DNA from: Sandaracinus amylolyticus
GTDB taxonomy: Bacteria; Myxococcota_A; Polyangia; Polyangiales; Sandaracinaceae
Assembly: GCF_000737325.1 (NCBI RefSeq)
Contig: NZ_CP011125.1
Span: 2,418,001-2,482,000 of the forward strand
DNA length: 64,000 nt
Direction of reading: 5' to 3'
The notes beneath the pieces were generated by a model. That model was not told the DNA's origin and searched no databases. It was given only the letters and a program-made list of their open reading frames with translations. Positions 45,112 through 54,203 of this stretch are shown here, piece after piece. Each line of letters starts with the position of its first letter. Position 1 is the stretch's first letter. The position numbers and the translations under genes were made by a program.

Positions 45112-46431
45112 TCAGGAGCCGGCGAGCGAAGATTGTCCGGCGTCGCGCGAGGGCGACGCGGTCACAGCGGTCATCGAGCGCGTGTCGAAGAGCTTGGTCG
45201 CATCGAAGGGCGCTCCTCGCGCGACGTGCACCATCGCGCGCGCGAGCTTTCGCATCAGCGCGACGACGGCCTTGAGCTTGATGTCGGCGCGGTAGCCCTT
45301 TCGCGCTCGGTACCACTCACGCGCGACGGGGTCGCTCTGCACGAAGCGCAGCGCTGCGAGGAAGAGGTACCGACGCGCGCGTCCGGGACCTCGCTTCGTG
45401 ATGTGGATCGTGTGCTGCCCGGCGTTGTTGCCGCTGCTCTGGACCCTGAGGTTGAGGCCCATCGCCTTCTCGAAGGACGCGGACGATTCGTAGTCGGCGG
45501 GATTGCCGAGGTCGGCGACGAGCGCAGCGGTCGTGACGGCGCCGAACGCGGCGCGGATCGAGTGGAGCTCGCGATGATTGGCGAGCTCGGCCTCGATGCG
45601 CTTGTCGACATCGCGGATGTGCTCGCGCAACGCGAGCATGTGACGCGCGAGCGAGCGCAGGAACGAGCGCTCCTGATCGTGCATCGACTCGCCGAGCGAG
45701 CTGACGGCGCAGCCGACGATCTGCTCGATGCGCTCGAAGGAGAGCGCCGCGCGCGAGACGCGTCGGAGCAGCGCGACTGCATCGCCGCGTCTGGCGCGGA
45801 CCTCGGCAGGGCCGGGCATCTCGCAGAGCAAGTGCAGGTGCCACGCGGCGTCCATGTCGAGGTGCTGGGAGAGCTCGGGCCAGTGACGCGCGACGAGCGC
45901 TTCGAGCCGTCCGTACGCGGTCTCGAAAGGTCGAGCGTAGAGGTCGCGCTCGTCGATCAGACTGCGCATCGCCCTCTGGACTGCGCTCCGCTCTTTCCAG
46001 CGCTTCGAGATGCCTTGCGCGTGAAGATGCGCGAGCAGCGTGCACGCCTTGGCGTCGTGCAGGCTCGGCACTCCGTCGAGCAGCGCGGCCGCATCGTGGA
46101 CCTTCTTGGCGTCGACGCGGAACACGGGGATGTCGCGCAGAGTCAGCTGATAGCGGAGCGCGTCGCCGTAGACGCCCGTCGGCTCCATCGCGACCTCGAG
46201 CGCGACGCCGAGCTCACGAAGACGGCAGAGCAGCTCGAGGAACAGGCGCGTCTGCTTCGGGTGCTCGAAGCGGACGATCTCGATACAGCGACCCGCTGCG
46301 CTCGCGAAGCCGGCGAACATCTTCGTCTTCGCGAGGTCGATCGCGACGATGCAGCACGCTCCGAGCGCAGTGGCGAGCTTGCTCGCGTCGACGTGTTGGA
46401 TCTCGACGGTCCGATAGGTACGCTTGGCCAC
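45112..46431 (-). CDS. IS110-family transposase (DEDD recombinase)
   Basis: A 439-residue IS110/IS1111 transposase. The N-terminal RuvC-like DEDD domain shows Asp in VAIDLAKTKM (near 31), Glu in AMEPTGVYG (near 86) and Asp residues in VDAKKVHDA and SLHDAKA (107-127). The C-terminal Transposase_20 domain has GLNLRVQSSGNNAG (the SSG near 331 holds the expected catalytic Ser) and ITKRGPGRARRYL. The GTG at 46431 is preferred over one at 46449 because AGGAGG lies just upstream of it. The frame is intact with no obvious damage, so the element may be active. Confidence 0.93.
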   Translation of the reverse strand: MAKRTYRTVEIQHVDASKLATALGACCIVAIDLAKTKMFAGFASAAGRCIEIVRFEHPKQTRLFLELLCRLRELGVALEVAMEPTGVYGDALRYQLTLRDIPVFRVDAKKVHDAAALLDGVPSLHDAKACTLLAHLHAQGISKRWKERSAVQRAMRSLIDERDLYARPFETAYGRLEALVARHWPELSQHLDMDAAWHLHLLCEMPGPAEVRARRGDAVALLRRVSRAALSFERIEQIVGCAVSSLGESMHDQERSFLRSLARHMLALREHIRDVDKRIEAELANHRELHSIRAAFGAVTTAALVADLGNPADYESSASFEKAMGLNLRVQSSGNNAGQHTIHITKRGPGRARRYLFLAALRFVQSDPVAREWYRARKGYRADIKLKAVVALMRKLARAMVHVARGAPFDATKLFDTRSMTAVTASPSRDAGQSSLAGS

Positions 46432-46500
46432 GGGGACGACCTCCTGCACGGCAGTTTCGACTGTCTCTTCGAGGCGTCCCCAACTCTCCTACAGCCGACT

Positions 46501-46816
46501 CGCGGGCTGCTGTTCGATCGCGGTGAGAGCGTCGGGACGCGGTGGGCGCATCGCGGCGCGCGCGCTGCCGCGATGCTGTGGTCAGTCCGTGGTCGGCCTC
46601 TGCGAGCCCCCGTCGCACGAGGGCGTCGGACGCACCACCCCCCGCCCGGTACCGCGGTTCTGCCGCCTCGCGTGGGTGGGGTGAGATGGCTCGCGACGGG
46701 TCCGCGCTTCGCCGCGGCCCCGACGCTCGCGGTTCGGGCTCCGCTTCGCGTTCGCCCTGATAGAGAACGAGGAGCGGGCACGCGCGAAAAGCGCGGGACC
46801 GCGACGGGCGTGATGT
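46501..46816 (-). repeat. Intergenic repeat copy 1, main part
   Basis: This is the continuation of the repeat interrupted by the IS element and is homologous, inverted, to about 51410-51729. It holds the second 26-bp arm (46621-46646; one mismatch to the reverse complement of 44719-44744), an inner hairpin (46548-46557 with 46567-46576, perfect 10-bp arms), and a single unit of the motif that is tandemly triplicated in copy 2 (GAGGAGCGGGCACGCGCG at 46769-46786). No gene is apparent. Confidence 0.8.
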
Positions 46817-46828
46817 GCGGCAGGAGAG

Positions 46829-47521
46829 CTAGAGCTTCTTCAGCTGCGCTCTCGCGCGCTCCGCGACGTCCGCCGTGTCGACCGGCGGGCCGTGCGCCGG
46901 CACGACGATCGCCGGCGGGTGTGCGTCGAGCTCGCGCAGGAGCGCGTCGCGCACCGCCGCGCGGTCCTTCACGAGCGTCCACACCGCGAGCTTGAACAGC
47001 CGGAACCCGGGCGCGCTGTCGGTCAGCGAGAAGAGCCAGCGGATCGGCGGGCCCGGCATGCGCTGGATGTTCGCCAGCAGATCGCCGCTCCACCACACGG
47101 CGCCGCGCTTGGTGTCGACCTGCACGATCGTCTCGCCGGTCTTGAAGCCGGGCGGCTCGTGGAAGCGCGCGCCCGCGCCCGACGCGAGGTCCGACAGCGG
47201 GCGCCACGGCACGCCCGGCGCCTTCTTCGCGAGCGTGGTGATCGCGGCGCTCGGGCAGTGGCTCGTCGCGTCCGGGAAGCGCGCGCGCCAGTCCTTCTGG
47301 CCGAGGTGATGGAACGTGTTGTTCGCCACCAGCGCGCGCACCTCGCCGTGCTCGCGCAGCGCGTCGAACGCGCGCGCGTCGAGCCCCGCGCCCGGGCTGA
47401 CCACGATCAGCCCCTCGGGGCCGCGCACCACGAGCGTCGTCGCGTACGCGCCTTTCGTGAACGGGTACTCGCGCCACAGGATCCCGCGCTCCTCGTCGAC
47501 GACGTTCCAACCTTCGGTCAT
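46829..47521 (-). CDS. MBL-fold-like hydrolase, divergent from LysR
   Basis: A 230-residue soluble protein with metallo-beta-lactamase-like layout: LIVVSPGAGLDARAFD, FHHLGQKDW in place of HxHxDH, VWWSGDLLAN, and VVPAHGPPVD near the C-terminus. It resembles the DUF4336-like MBL relatives, with incomplete zinc ligands. A longer start at 47572 is possible; the ATG at 47521 follows GAAGGTG. It is divergently transcribed from a LysR regulator 76 bp away, the classic arrangement of a regulator and its target. Substrate unknown. Confidence 0.65.
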   Translation of the reverse strand: MTEGWNVVDEERGILWREYPFTKGAYATTLVVRGPEGLIVVSPGAGLDARAFDALREHGEVRALVANNTFHHLGQKDWRARFPDATSHCPSAAITTLAKKAPGVPWRPLSDLASGAGARFHEPPGFKTGETIVQVDTKRGAVWWSGDLLANIQRMPGPPIRWLFSLTDSAPGFRLFKLAVWTLVKDRAAVRDALLRELDAHPPAIVVPAHGPPVDTADVAERARAQLKKL

Positions 47522-47597
47522 GCGCGCACCTTCGCCGATCGCGCGGCTCGTGGGCAGTCGATCGTGCGGCATCGGTCTGTTAACCAATTCGGCAACG
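47522..47597. promoter_or_regulatory. Divergent promoter region, possible LysR operator
   Basis: The 76-bp gap between divergent start codons contains an AT-richer patch with the palindrome GTTAAC (47579-47584) and CCAATTCGG, unusual in this GC-rich DNA. LysR regulators typically bind such divergent gaps; no exact T-N11-A box is claimed. Confidence 0.35.
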
Positions 47598-48485
47598 ATG
47601 AACCTCAGCCACGTCGAGACGTTCGTGCGCGTCGCGGAGGCGCGGAGCTTCAGCGAGGTCGCGCGCTCGCTCGCGCTCCCGACCTCGTCGATCAGCCGCA
47701 TGATCGCGCAGCTCGAGCGCGATCTCGGCGCCAAGCTCCTCGAGCGCACGACGCGCCGCATCGCGCTCACCGCGGTCGGCCGCGCGTTCTACGAGCACGC
47801 GTCGCGCGCGCTGGGCGAGCTCTCCGAGGGCGAGCGCCGCGTCACCGAGCTCCAGCGCGATCCCCGCGGCGAGGTGCGCATCACCGCGCCCGGCGATCTC
47901 GACGACGGATTCTTCGCGCGTTGCCTCGCCGATCTCGCGATCGCGCACCCGCGCATCCGCGTCACCTGTGCCCTCAGCAATCGCTACGTCGACCTCGCGG
48001 GCGAGCGCTTCGACCTCGCGCTGCGCGTCAGCTACGGCCTGCCGGACTCGTCGCTGATCGCGCGACCGCTCGGGCGATATCGCGCGTGGCTCGTCGCGTC
48101 GGCGGACTACGTCGCGCGGCGCGGCGCGCCCGAGCGCCCGGAGGATCTCGCGCGCCACGAGATCGTGCTGATGGCGCCGCGCGACGGTGTCTCGCGCCTG
48201 TCGCTGAGCGGGCCGGGCGGCGAGCAGGAGATCGACGTGCGGGGCCGCGTCGCGTGCGACGACCTGCGCTTCGCGCGCGACCTCGTGATCGCGGGCGCGG
48301 GCATCGGCGTGCTGGCGATCGCACCGGGCGCGCGCGAGCCCGCCGACGCGCGCCTCGTGCGCGTGCTGCCCGAGCACGAGCTGCGCGCCCCGACGCTCTA
48401 CCTCGTCACCACGAGCGCCAAGCGCCTGCCCACCCGGGTCGCGGTGGTGCGCGACTTCCTGGCCAGCGCGTACGCGGCGGTGTGA
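47598..48485 (+). CDS. LysR-family transcriptional regulator
   Basis: A 295-residue LysR regulator. The winged HTH occupies residues 1-60 (FVRVAEARSFSEVARSLALP, SSISRMIAQLERDLGAKLLER, RIALTAVGRAFYEHA). The effector domain (about 90-295) includes VRITAPGDLDDGFFA and a GAGIGVLAI strand, as in the CrgA/DsdC-like branch. It probably controls the divergent MBL-like gene and itself. Inducer unknown. Confidence 0.9.
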   Translation: MNLSHVETFVRVAEARSFSEVARSLALPTSSISRMIAQLERDLGAKLLERTTRRIALTAVGRAFYEHASRALGELSEGERRVTELQRDPRGEVRITAPGDLDDGFFARCLADLAIAHPRIRVTCALSNRYVDLAGERFDLALRVSYGLPDSSLIARPLGRYRAWLVASADYVARRGAPERPEDLARHEIVLMAPRDGVSRLSLSGPGGEQEIDVRGRVACDDLRFARDLVIAGAGIGVLAIAPGAREPADARLVRVLPEHELRAPTLYLVTTSAKRLPTRVAVVRDFLASAYAAV

Positions 48486-48535
48486 CGCGTTCGAGGGCTC
48501 TTCTCAGCGCGCGAGACGTGTGCTCCTCTCGCCGC

Positions 48536-49240
48536 ATGAACCACCTCACGCTCCGTGATCTCCAGATGATCCTCGCGTTCCTCGTGCGCGATCGCCGCAC
48601 CGAGCTCGAGGCCGCGGTCGGTGCCGCGTACGCGCGCACGCTCGAAGAGACACTCGCGCAGATCGACGCCCTGCCGGCCGCGGTTGTCGACGCGCCGCTC
48701 TCCGAGGAGCTCTCCGCCGCCGACGCGCAGCACGACGCGTGGGGCGCCGCGATCCACTCGCTGTGCAACGCGCTGCTCGAGTGCCCGGGCTCGACGCCCG
48801 AAGAGCGCGCCGGTGCGCGCGCGGGGCTCGACTTCTTGCTGCCCGGCGGGCTGCGCGAGCTGCGCGACAGCTACGTGACCGAGGTGTCGCGGGCGCGCGA
48901 GCGGCGCGCGCAGCTCGACACCCATCGTGCCGAGCTCTCGGCGGTGCGGATCGGGGCGCGCACGCTCGTCGACTGGGCGACCGCGTTCTTCGACGCGGGT
49001 GACGCGCTCGGCCGGCTGCTCGTCGATCGCGCCGACTCGGGCGTCGATCGCACGCCGGCGATCAAGCTGCGGGGCGAGGCTTCCAAGCGCGTGACGCGGG
49101 CGCGCGGGCTCGTGGAGCCGAGCAGCGCGGCGGACCAGCGTCTCTTCGGCTACCTCGACACGATCGTCGGCATGCGGGCGCCCGGCTCGAAGGAGCGCGC
49201 GCCCGCGCCGCCCACGCCGAGCGAGCCGCGTCCGACCTGA
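48536..49240 (+). CDS. Hypothetical helical protein
   Basis: A 234-residue soluble protein, almost entirely helical by composition (LRDLQMILAFLVRDRRTELEAA, LEETLAQIDALPAAV, YVTEVSRARERRAQLDTHRAEL), ending in a Pro-rich tail. I recognise no domain. It follows the LysR gene by 50 bp on the same strand, and a 43-bp tandem repeat array begins 7 bp after its stop. Confidence 0.5.
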   Translation: MNHLTLRDLQMILAFLVRDRRTELEAAVGAAYARTLEETLAQIDALPAAVVDAPLSEELSAADAQHDAWGAAIHSLCNALLECPGSTPEERAGARAGLDFLLPGGLRELRDSYVTEVSRARERRAQLDTHRAELSAVRIGARTLVDWATAFFDAGDALGRLLVDRADSGVDRTPAIKLRGEASKRVTRARGLVEPSSAADQRLFGYLDTIVGMRAPGSKERAPAPPTPSEPRPT

Positions 49241-49246
49241 GCGCGC

Positions 49247-49610
49247 GATCGTGATCGCCGGCGGACACCGGGCGGCATCGGCGGGAGGCGATCGTGATCG
49301 CCGGCGGACGCCGGTCGGCGCGTCGGCCGGCGATCGTGATCGTCAGCGGGCGCTGGCCGGCATGGGCGTCGAGCGGTCGTGATCGCCGGCGGACGCGGGT
49401 AGGCGTCGGCGCGAGGCGATCGTGATCGCGAGCCGACGCTGGTCGGCATCGTCGGTCGGCGATCGGGATCGCCGGCGGACGCTGGTCGGCATCGTCGGTC
49501 GGCGATCGTGATCGCCGGCGGACGCTGGCCGGCATCGTCGGTCGGCGATCGTGATCGCCGGCGGACGCTGGCCGACGTCGCCGCGACGCGATCACGATCG
49601 CCGGCGGCCG
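49247..49610. repeat. 43-bp tandem repeat array, eight units plus a partial one
   Basis: Units start at 49247, 49290, 49332, 49375, 49418, 49461, 49504, 49547 and 49590; seven are 43 bp and one is 42 bp. Each begins with GATCGTGATCGCCGGCGG or a close variant, so the array carries repeated GCGATC-N2-GATCGC near-palindromes, followed by a more variable 20 bp. The middle units (49418-49589) are nearly identical. The period is not a multiple of three, so no repeat protein is encoded. It fills the gap between two hypothetical genes; 49611-49645 shows nothing else. Confidence 0.95.
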
Positions 49611-49645
49611 ATGGTGCTCATACCCAAGAACGGGGACGGATCGGC

Positions 49646-50596
49646 TCAGCGCGAGCGGCTCTTGCCCTTCTTCGCGGTGCCGCCGCCCGCGCTCTTGCCC
49701 TGCTTGCCGCGGCCGGTGCCCTCGCGGATGCGGCTCGGATCGCGCGGCGGCTTCGCGCTCGAGGCGAGCGCCGCGCGCAGCATGTCGATCGTCGCGCTCG
49801 ACTGCGCGCCCGCGCCGCGGCGCAGCTTCTCGATCGCCTGCTCGATCGCGGCGCGCACGTCGGGATGCGTCGCCTCGGTGCAGCGCACGCGCAGCCACTC
49901 GATGCCGTCGGGCTCGCCGCGCATCGCGATCGCCACGTGCGCGAGCGCGCCGGGCAGCGACGCGACGATGCGGCGGCGCGCGGGCGAGCGCTCGGCCGCG
50001 CGCGGTGCGTCGCGCACCTCTTCGATCGTGCGCTCGATCCACGCGAGCAGGGCAGGGCGATCCTCCGCGCCGTCGATCGCGCGCGTCTCCGCGATCACGT
50101 CGAGCACCAGCGCGGCCGACGCGTATCGGTGATCACGATCGTCGTGCGCGAGCCATCCGTCCGCCTCGGCGACGAGTCGATCGACGCGGCCCGGCGCGCG
50201 CGCCGCCCACGCGCCGAGCGCGGCGATGAGCCCGATGCGCACCGGCGCGCGGTCGTCCGCGGTCAGCTCGAACACGCCGTTCCACGCGTCGCGCGCGTCG
50301 GCGTCGAGTCGCGCCGCGTACCCGTACGACGCGGCGATCGCGAGGAACACCCGCGCGTCGTCGGCCTTCGCGGGATCGGCGGCGAACGTCGCGAGCACGC
50401 GTCGCGCGCCCTTGCCCTCGGTGCCGATCGCCTCGCCGAACGCGGCCGCGAGCGCGAGGTTCGGGGTCGGGCCCGGCAGTCCTCCGTGTCGCGCGAGCAG
50501 CTCGCCGAGCCGCTGCTCGCGTCCCGCGAGCGCGTCCGCGAGAGCGGCGCGGAGGTCCTCGCTCTTCAACCCGGAGATCGGTTCTTTCCCGGCCAT
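49646..50596 (-). CDS. Hypothetical HEAT-like helical protein with Lys-rich tail
   Basis: A 316-residue soluble protein made of Ala-rich helices in a repeat-like arrangement (LRAALADALAGREQRLGELL, VFLAIAASYGYAARL, VRIGLIAALGAWAARAPG), suggesting a HEAT/ARM-type solenoid. The C-terminal 40 residues are basic and Gly/Lys-rich (GTGRGKQGKSAGGGTAKKG), as in nucleic-acid-binding tails. No family recognised. Function unknown. Confidence 0.55.
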   Translation of the reverse strand: MAGKEPISGLKSEDLRAALADALAGREQRLGELLARHGGLPGPTPNLALAAAFGEAIGTEGKGARRVLATFAADPAKADDARVFLAIAASYGYAARLDADARDAWNGVFELTADDRAPVRIGLIAALGAWAARAPGRVDRLVAEADGWLAHDDRDHRYASAALVLDVIAETRAIDGAEDRPALLAWIERTIEEVRDAPRAAERSPARRRIVASLPGALAHVAIAMRGEPDGIEWLRVRCTEATHPDVRAAIEQAIEKLRRGAGAQSSATIDMLRAALASSAKPPRDPSRIREGTGRGKQGKSAGGGTAKKGKSRSR

Positions 50597-50691
50597 GCGG
50601 CGCGCATCCTAGCGTGTCGGCGACAGACCGCGCGTCCAACGGCAAACGTCCCGCGTGCGTCTTCCCGGTGCGAACGTCACGTCGGCGATGG

Positions 50692-51168
50692 TCAGTCGCA
50701 GGGGATCACGCTTGCGGTCTCCTCGGTCACGATGATCGGAATCCCCCAGTCCTCGGCGGCGGCGTCCATGAGGCGAGCGGCAGGGACGGTCACGGTCAGA
50801 CAGTCTCCTCGTTGCATGGGCGCCGGACAGCGGATCTGCAGACGCACGGGGCGCGCAGGGGAGACGAGCTCGTCTGCGTCAATCACCACGCGAGCAACGG
50901 TGTCGGCCCACACGAGCTCGAATCCGCACGCGAAGGGCTGCTCGAGTCCACGATAGCTCACCGGCTCAGCGTGAATGCGGATGCGCCGACCCAGAGCCGG
51001 GCACTCCAAGTCGCACAGCGACTCGGTCTCGCCCGTCCGAGCGGAGGTCGTCTGGCGCGCGTGAGCGGCGGTGCCGGCGTCGGACGGTGACGAGCACGAT
51101 CCAAACAACAGTGGAGCGGCCAACGCAATCATCCATCTCGCTCGTGGCCTGCGACTGAAGCGTTGCAT
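50692..51168 (-). CDS. Hypothetical lipoprotein
   Basis: A 158-residue protein with a basic N-terminus, a hydrophobic stretch and a lipobox (LLFGSC-S near residue 25). The mature part has five further Cys (CDLEC, CGFELV, IRCPAPMQRGDCLTV, terminal PCD) and a compact beta-rich character. Its stop is 96 bp from the start of the helical protein gene, which reads the same way. No family recognised. Confidence 0.5.
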   Translation of the reverse strand: MQRFSRRPRARWMIALAAPLLFGSCSSPSDAGTAAHARQTTSARTGETESLCDLECPALGRRIRIHAEPVSYRGLEQPFACGFELVWADTVARVVIDADELVSPARPVRLQIRCPAPMQRGDCLTVTVPAARLMDAAAEDWGIPIIVTEETASVIPCD

Positions 51169-51280
51169 GCGCTCCCTCGGCGCGAGCTAGCCAGCTCGCG
51201 AGATTGAACAAGCAAGAATCCTCTCTCGAGCCGTGCGACCGCAAGCCGTCGCGAGCTGTCGCACGCACGACGCGTCGCGG

Positions 51281-51425
51281 TCGCGTCCCCGCGCTTCGCG
51301 CGTGCCCGCTCCTCTTCGCGCGCATCACGCTCCGTCGCGCGCCCGCGCTTTGCGCGTGCCCGCTCCTCTTCGCGCGCATCACGCTCCGTCGCGCGCCCGC
51401 GCTTCGCGCGTGCCCGCTCCTCCTC
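51281..51425. repeat. 54-bp tandem repeat, about 2.7 units
   Basis: Units start at 51281, 51335 and 51389 and share CGCGTGCCCGCTCCTC followed by TTCGCGCGCATCACGCTCCG. The last unit diverges after CTCCTC. The homologous place in the interrupted copy at 46.8 kb has a single unit, so expansion or contraction happened here. Confidence 0.9.
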
Positions 51426-51780
51426 GATCCAGGCGAACGCGAAGCGGAGCCCGTCGCAGTCCGGGCGAGTGCGCAGCAGAGCCCGAACTGCGAGCGCCCG
51501 GGCCGCGGCGAAGCGCGGACCGGACGCGAGCCATCTCGTCCTTTCCGATCAAGACGGCAGAACCGCGGTACCGGGCGGGGGGTGGTGCCTCCGACGCCCT
51601 CGTGCGACGGGGGCTCGCCGACGTCGACCACAGACTGACGACAGCATCGCGGCAGCGCGGCAGCGCGCGCGCCGCGATGCGCCCACCGCTTCCCGACATC
51701 CCCACTGCGATCGTGAGGCAGCCCGCGAGCACCCCGGGCGTCGGAGGCACCACCCCCCGCCTCACGCCGAGACCTCTCCC
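51410..51780. repeat. Intergenic repeat copy 2 (uninterrupted, structured)
   Basis: This copy fills most of the 633-bp gap between the lipoprotein gene and serS. It has perfect 26-bp inverted arms (51574-51599 and 51736-51761) enclosing 136 bp, and within that an inner hairpin with perfect 10-bp arms (51644-51653 and 51671-51680). The IS element in copy 1 inserted at the position equal to 51728-51729 (AG, which is CT on the minus strand). Copy 1 arms read GACGCACC where both arms here read GAGGCACC, so differences between copies are matched within each copy. No gene is apparent. Confidence 0.85.
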
Positions 51781-51801
51781 TCGTGGTATAGCGCCGCCTC
51801 T

Positions 51802-53132
<1,331 letters not shown>

Positions 53133-53133
<1 letters not shown>

Positions 53134-54200
53134 TGCGCCGTGTGATCGACGAGCAGCTCGGCGTCGACTGGCTCGACGTGAACGCGGACCACGACGTCCC
53201 GCTCGCGCCGCACACGACGCTCGAGCTCGGTGGCCCCGCCGCGCGCTTCGCGAGCGTCACCGACGTCGACTCGCTGGTGCACCTGCTCGCGCTCGCGGAA
53301 GAGCGAGAGGTCCCCGTCGCGATCCTCGGCGGGGGCTCGAACCTCGTCGTCTCGGACGCGGGCTTCGACGGGCTCGTGATCGCGATGCGCATGCGCGGCG
53401 TGACCACGACGCGGCAGGACGACGTCGTGCTCGTCGAGGCCGCCGCGGGTGAGCCGTGGGACGAGCTCGTCGATCGCGCGACGAGCGCAGGCCTCGCGGG
53501 CCTCGAGTGCCTGAGCGGCATCCCGGGTCTCGTGGGCGCGACGCCGATCCAGAACGTCGGCGCGTACGGCCAGGAGGTCGCGGACACCATCGCATCCGTG
53601 CGCGTCTTCGACCGCGTCGAGAAGCGCGTCGTCGAGCTCACGCCCGCGCAGTGCGAGTTCGCGTACCGCGACTCGATGTTCAAGCGCGACCCCGATCGCT
53701 ACGTCGTGCTCTCGGTGGTGTTCGCGCTCGTCCCCGACGGCCCCGCGACGGTCTGCTATGCCGAGCTCGAGCGCGCGCTCGAGGGATCGCCTCGCGACGT
53801 GCGCACCGTGCGCGAGACCGTGATCGCGCTTCGTCGCGCGAAGTCGATGGTGGTCGATCCCGCCGATCCCAACCATCGCAGCGCCGGCTCGTTCTTCACG
53901 AACCCGATCGTCGATGCGTCGCTCGCGGATGCGCTCTCCGCGCAGCACGAGAGCATGCCGCGATGGCCGCAGCCCGACGGGCGCGTGAAGCTCGCGGCGG
54001 GCTGGCTCATCGAGCGCGCGGGGATCACGAAGGGCATGCGCCGCGGCAACGTCGGCATCTCGACGAAGCACGCGCTCGCGCTGGTGCACCACGGCGGCGG
54101 CACGACGGCCGAGCTGCTCGCGCTCGCGAGCGAGGTGCAGGACGCGGTCCGTGCGCGCTTCGGCGTCGAGCTCCACCGCGAGCCCGTGCTCTGGCGCTGA
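53133..54200 (+). CDS. murB: UDP-N-acetylenolpyruvoylglucosamine reductase
   Basis: An FAD enzyme that reduces enolpyruvyl-UDP-GlcNAc to UDP-MurNAc with NADPH in peptidoglycan synthesis. The 355 residues belong to the type I (E. coli-like) class with the extra loop: HTTLELGGPAARF, ILGGGSNLVVSD (FAD site), GLECLSGIPGLVGATPIQNVG-type segment, CEFAYRDSMFKR, NHRSAGSFFTNPIV with the catalytic Ser, and a C-terminal LHREPVLW with the catalytic Glu. The start shares a base with the serS stop, so the two are co-translated. Confidence 0.95.
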
Positions 54201-54203
54201 GCG

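Larger units (their letters stand above)
44751..46500 (-). mobile_element. IS110-family insertion sequence, IS1111 type
   Basis: The element runs from a CT at 44751-44752 to a CT at 46499-46500 (about 1.75 kb, counting one CT). Boundaries come from comparison with the uninterrupted repeat at 51.3-51.8 kb: sequence reading GGGGTG-CT-CGCGGGCTGC there is split here at CT. Imperfect subterminal inverted repeats lie at 44756-44773 and 46474-46492 (shared pattern GTAG-N3-AGT-N2/3-GGACGC), set back 3 and 6 nt from the CT cores. Subterminal repeats, a CT core and a long non-coding region after the transposase gene fit the IS1111 subgroup. It encodes one transposase and no passenger. Confidence 0.9.

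Noticed and set aside
45043-46995. Plus-strand 650-codon frame through the IS element
   Set aside because: It lies opposite the IS110 transposase, which has clear catalytic motifs; the plus-strand translation has none.
49247-49610. CRISPR array
   Set aside because: Units abut at a fixed 43-bp period and the variable parts are similar to each other, so there are no unique spacers; no cas genes are nearby.
50966-51631. Minus-strand protein-coding frame of 221 codons across the repeat
   Set aside because: It runs from inside the lipoprotein gene on another frame through the 54-bp repeats and structured repeat. The homologous DNA at 46.6-46.8 kb keeps only part of the frame, so it looks like chance openness in GC-rich DNA.
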